Of a stretch of DNA of 10,225 bases, positions 6,995 through 10,225 are shown one piece after another. The position numbers and the translations under genes were made by a program. The stretch comes from an uncultured Aquimarina sp. (GTDB taxonomy: Bacteria > Bacteroidota > Bacteroidia > Flavobacteriales > Flavobacteriaceae). The notes beneath the pieces are model-generated. The model had not been told where the DNA came from. It did no database searches and was given only the letters and a program-made list of their open reading frames with translations. The stretch's first letter is position 1, and the number at the start of each line of letters is the position of its first letter. The stretch is taken from positions 1 to 10,225 of the forward strand of contig CALGNG010000233.1 of assembly GCA_937958735.1 (NCBI GenBank), in the 5' to 3' direction.

Positions 6995-9900
6995 ATGAAA
7001 ATTTTAAAAATAGAATTACAAAATATTAATTCTCTAAAATCTAGCTTCCCTATTGTTATAGATTTTGAAAACGAAAAATTTAAAGATGTTGGTTTGTACG
7101 CTATTACTGGCGCTACTGGTGCCGGAAAAACCACTATTTTAGATGCAATTACTATTGCGCTTTACCATAATGTACCCCGTTTTAAGAACACTAAAGGAGC
7201 CTTAATTGATGTAATAAGCCATAATGCTAATAATGCCTTTAGCAGGATTACTTTTGAAAACGATACTAATAAGTACGAAGTGTATTGGGGCATTAGAGTG
7301 GCCGACAAATCTGGAAAAAAATACAAAAATGCTAAAGAGGAAGTAAGTCTAAAAAACTTAACCACAGGGAATATTTTAGCTACTCAAAAAAGAATTTTAA
7401 TTACAGAGGTTGCTAGAGTAACCCAATTAGATTACCACCAGTTTTTAAGATCGGTAATGCTAGCACAAGGGGAATTTGCTTCTTTTTTATCTGCTAAAGG
7501 CCCAGAAAAAGGGAAACTATTAGAGCAAATTACAGGAGAGCAGATTTATAAAAAAATAGGCGAAGGTATTTTTGATCGAAAAGCTAGCGAAGAAAATAAG
7601 CTTAAGGAAATTGAGTCCAAAATTAACTCCGATGATGTATTAACCGACGAGGGCAAAATTGAATTGACTCAAAAAGACCAAATCCTAGATGCCGATATTG
7701 CTAAGACAGAAAAAGAAATTACAAAGACTAAAACAATAGTAGATTGGTATATTAATTATCAGCAATTAACTGTAGAGTCCGACAAACTAGAGCTAGAGGC
7801 TAACCAGATTAATTTGCTTATCGAAAAACATAAGAACGAATTAGCCTTGTTAAACTTAAACGAAAAAGCAGAACCGTTTAAAGAATTAATCCAAAACCTA
7901 ACTAGAACAGAAAAAAACCACCTAAATAAATCCAAGCAATTACAAGACTTAGATACCCAATTAGCACTACTAAAACCTAGTATTACAAAACTAGAGGAAC
8001 AGGATAAAAAAAAGGCTAAGAACTTAGAGCTTCTTAATAAAGAGTTTGCCAATTGGTTACCCCAGTTTGATGTAATTACCAACTTGGATAGCCAGTTAAG
8101 TAGTGAATCTAAAAACCAACAACAAAACCAACAAAACCTCAAAACTTTAATTCTACAAATAGAGGGACTTAAAAAAGAAGAGGATCTTTTAAATAAAAAG
8201 ACTACCGAAACGGCTTCGAAAATAGCCATTGATGAAGCCTTTGTTATAAAAAACCACTTTTTAACAAAAGTTGCTTTAGAAATTTCCCATTGGACTCGAG
8301 ATCTTACCTCCTTAAAAGCTAACAAGGAAACCCTAAATCTAGATGCCGTTTTTATTAATCAAAAAAACAACGAAATAGCTAAAAAAATGGCTATTTTAAA
8401 AGAAGACAAAGAGTTACTGCTTAAAAAAAACTCCGAGATTGAAAAAATAGAAAAGGAATTTATTAACATTACTTCGCAATTATCTAAAAACAATCTATCC
8501 GACCTATTAGCCCATAAAACAAAATTACTTACTACAGAGGCTAACTGGAAACAACTCAAAACCTATTCCGAACAAAGTAGTAAAACAGAAAAGGATCTGG
8601 CTGATTTATCTACTCAAAAAAAATCGCTATCGGATAATTTAACCACTACCACAACACAAATTGAAGCCTTAATTAAACAAATTGAAACCCAAGAGCTATT
8701 AGTAAGTAAAACTAATGATGTTTTAAACTTAGAAAAAAAGATTGCTAAATACGAAGAAGATCGCCAGAATCTAAAAGAAGGAGAGTCTTGTGGTTTATGC
8801 GGCTCTAAAACACATCCTTTTGCCAATTACCTAGCTCCATATAATGTTTCCGAGACGGCATTAGAACTGGAAAAAAGCCAATTGGCTTTAAAAAAATTAG
8901 TCTATTCTAAAACAGAGTGCGATAAAAACGAAGTAAAACTAAATACTTCTATTCATAATCTAACGCAACAAATCAACTCCCTTTCCAATATCTTAAAAAA
9001 CATCCAAGTATTGGCAAAACAATTAGACATCGATTGCTTATTAACAGACTTACCTAAAATTAATGCCGAATTAGAGTTGTCTCACATTCAGATAAAAAAA
9101 ATAGACCAACAATTAGAAACAGCACAACAATTACAAACGTCTAAAAATAAATTATCGGAACGCATACAAACACAAAACCAATCTGTAATTACATTAAAAA
9201 CACGCGTGGCCACACTTACCGAGAATATTAAAAATTCGAATACCGAGGTGGATCTTAAACACAAATCCATAGATCGTTTAAATATTACTTATAACAATTT
9301 AAAAAAAGATCTAAAAAATCAACTCGCAGTATTTAACTATAACCTACCTTCTATAGACAGTACTCACGCATTTATTCTAGAAATCGAAAAACAAATTACT
9401 AATTTTAGCACAAAACAATCTCATTTAGAAGCATTAAAAGCCAATATTACAGTAATAAGTAACAATCTAAGCAATACTAAAAAGCAATTGGACACGCTTC
9501 TAAAAACGCAAAGCGACTACCATAAAGTAATGTTGGAGTGCTCTACTAAATTGGACTTACTAAAGACCAAACGCATTGCTCTTTTACCACTACACATTAC
9601 CGTAGACAATAAACGAGAGCAGTTACAAGTAACAAAAAACCAGCTTACCCAAAAGCTGCAAGAAATTACACAACAGTTACAACTACTTTTATATTCTAAA
9701 ACAGAAAAGGAAACTTTAATTACTAAAAACAAAAAAGAACAACAAGATTTAGTCGAAGAATTAAACACCGCTAAATCCTCTCTTAATACTCTTATAGCAA
9801 CTAGCAGCTTTATCTCCAAACAAGAACTTATAAATGCTCTATTAAACAACGAGGATAAAATAAAATATACTAGAAATAAAGAGCTTATAAAAGAAAAACA

Positions 9901-10225
9901 ACTTAAAGTAAATACCTTAAAAGAAGTAAACTCTAATGCTAAGGCAAACTTAAATAAATCTAAAAATTTTGACACATCTGAGGTCGAAAGCAAATTAGTT
10001 TTAGACAATTTAACTATAAAAAACAAAGACTTTTTAACCGAAAAAGGTAAAATAGTCGAAGCCTTTAGAAAAGACGAAGAAATTAGAAACCGAAATCTAG
10101 AAATCTATAAAAAAATAGATGCTCAAGCAGAAATTTGTAATGTATGGAAAGAGTTGTTTAGAATTACAGGAAATTCTAAAGATGCTTTTAATGTATATGT
10201 CCAGCGCCTAACCCTAAAACATTTA
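6995..10225 (+). CDS. sbcC: Exonuclease SbcCD subunit C (Rad50/SMC-like ATPase; 3' end outside window)
   Basis: The frame is open from ATG 6995 to the right edge, giving 1077 residues without a stop. The N-terminal ATPase half has Walker A GATGAGKTT (39-47) and a Q-loop region FLRSVMLAQGEFASFL with Gln158. From about 190 to 1040 the protein is a long coiled coil rich in Lys, Glu, Gln, Asn and Leu. It is interrupted at 597-606 by GESCGLCGSK, the CxxC zinc hook (Cys599 and Cys602) through which two SbcC molecules join. The last residues, FNVYVQRLTLKHL (1065-1077), are the opening of the C-terminal ATPase half. The ABC signature, Walker B and D-loop therefore lie beyond the window, probably another 130 or so residues. 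That implies a full length near 1200, longer than E. coli SbcC (about 1050), with longer arms. SbcC drives ATP-dependent opening of the SbcD nuclease on DNA ends. It is 12 bp downstream of sbcD, with no Shine-Dalgarno. Confidence 0.97.
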   Translation, partial: MKILKIELQNINSLKSSFPIVIDFENEKFKDVGLYAITGATGAGKTTILDAITIALYHNVPRFKNTKGALIDVISHNANNAFSRITFENDTNKYEVYWGIRVADKSGKKYKNAKEEVSLKNLTTGNILATQKRILITEVARVTQLDYHQFLRSVMLAQGEFASFLSAKGPEKGKLLEQITGEQIYKKIGEGIFDRKASEENKLKEIESKINSDDVLTDEGKIELTQKDQILDADIAKTEKEITKTKTIVDWYINYQQLTVESDKLELEANQINLLIEKHKNELALLNLNEKAEPFKELIQNLTRTEKNHLNKSKQLQDLDTQLALLKPSITKLEEQDKKKAKNLELLNKEFANWLPQFDVITNLDSQLSSESKNQQQNQQNLKTLILQIEGLKKEEDLLNKKTTETASKIAIDEAFVIKNHFLTKVALEISHWTRDLTSLKANKETLNLDAVFINQKNNEIAKKMAILKEDKELLLKKNSEIEKIEKEFINITSQLSKNNLSDLLAHKTKLLTTEANWKQLKTYSEQSSKTEKDLADLSTQKKSLSDNLTTTTTQIEALIKQIETQELLVSKTNDVLNLEKKIAKYEEDRQNLKEGESCGLCGSKTHPFANYLAPYNVSETALELEKSQLALKKLVYSKTECDKNEVKLNTSIHNLTQQINSLSNILKNIQVLAKQLDIDCLLTDLPKINAELELSHIQIKKIDQQLETAQQLQTSKNKLSERIQTQNQSVITLKTRVATLTENIKNSNTEVDLKHKSIDRLNITYNNLKKDLKNQLAVFNYNLPSIDSTHAFILEIEKQITNFSTKQSHLEALKANITVISNNLSNTKKQLDTLLKTQSDYHKVMLECSTKLDLLKTKRIALLPLHITVDNKREQLQVTKNQLTQKLQEITQQLQLLLYSKTEKETLITKNKKEQQDLVEELNTAKSSLNTLIATSSFISKQELINALLNNEDKIKYTRNKELIKEKQLKVNTLKEVNSNAKANLNKSKNFDTSEVESKLVLDNLTIKNKDFLTEKGKIVEAFRKDEEIRNRNLEIYKKIDAQAEICNVWKELFRITGNSKDAFNVYVQRLTLKHL

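Noticed and set aside
7759..10026. Several minus-strand open frames, up to 188 codons, within 7759-10026
   Set aside because: They are antisense to sbcC. Their Ser/Phe/Leu-rich translations are what the Lys/Glu/Asn/Gln codons of a coiled coil give when read backwards.
5209..10225. Reading sbcD-sbcC plus the small membrane protein as an anti-phage or other defence island
   Set aside because: SbcCD is a widespread housekeeping repair complex, all visible motifs are standard, and no defence, mobile or integrase gene is nearby.

Overview
The window looks like chromosomal DNA from a low-GC member of the Bacteroidota, most likely a flavobacterium. The evidence is the AT-rich composition, the lack of Shine-Dalgarno sequences before most starts, a TAnnTTTG-type -7 promoter element, outer-membrane beta-barrel proteins ending in aromatic residues, and the general character of the proteins. 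No database search could be run, so family names rest on motifs read in the translations.

Left part, minus strand (1-4718). A urea ABC transporter substrate-binding lipoprotein (urtA, 1-1233, running off the left edge) lies 32 bp downstream of a predicted outer-membrane porin (1266-2579). A second copy of that porin, about 85% identical in protein sequence, lies further upstream (3417-4718). The two porins share more than the coding sequence. About 255 bp of 5' flank, perhaps up to 330 bp, and a short 3' flank are also recognisably homologous. The 3' flank of the distal copy seems to keep a broken relic of the urtA start region, which suggests that a porin-urtA unit was duplicated and the extra urtA then decayed. 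A plausible reading is that the porins let urea or a similar small amide cross the outer membrane, UrtA captures it in the periplasm, and the inner-membrane transporter (expected just left of the window) imports it.

Middle (4719-5208). This AT-rich divergent intergenic region holds the duplicated porin flank and a probable promoter for the rightward gene.

Right part, plus strand (5209-10225). A small multi-pass membrane protein of the COG2426 / 'putative small multidrug export' type starts at a TTG codon (5209-5664). It is followed by sbcD (5780-6982) and, 12 bp later, sbcC (6995 to beyond the right edge). These encode the Mre11-like nuclease and the Rad50/SMC-like ATPase of the SbcCD DNA-end and hairpin processing complex. 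SbcC has its Walker A, Q-loop and CxxC zinc hook in view, and the window ends just as the C-terminal ATPase half begins.

I see no tRNA, rRNA, CRISPR array, transposase or phage gene. I did not find a clearly new multi-gene system. The most distinctive feature is the duplicated porin locus attached to urtA.
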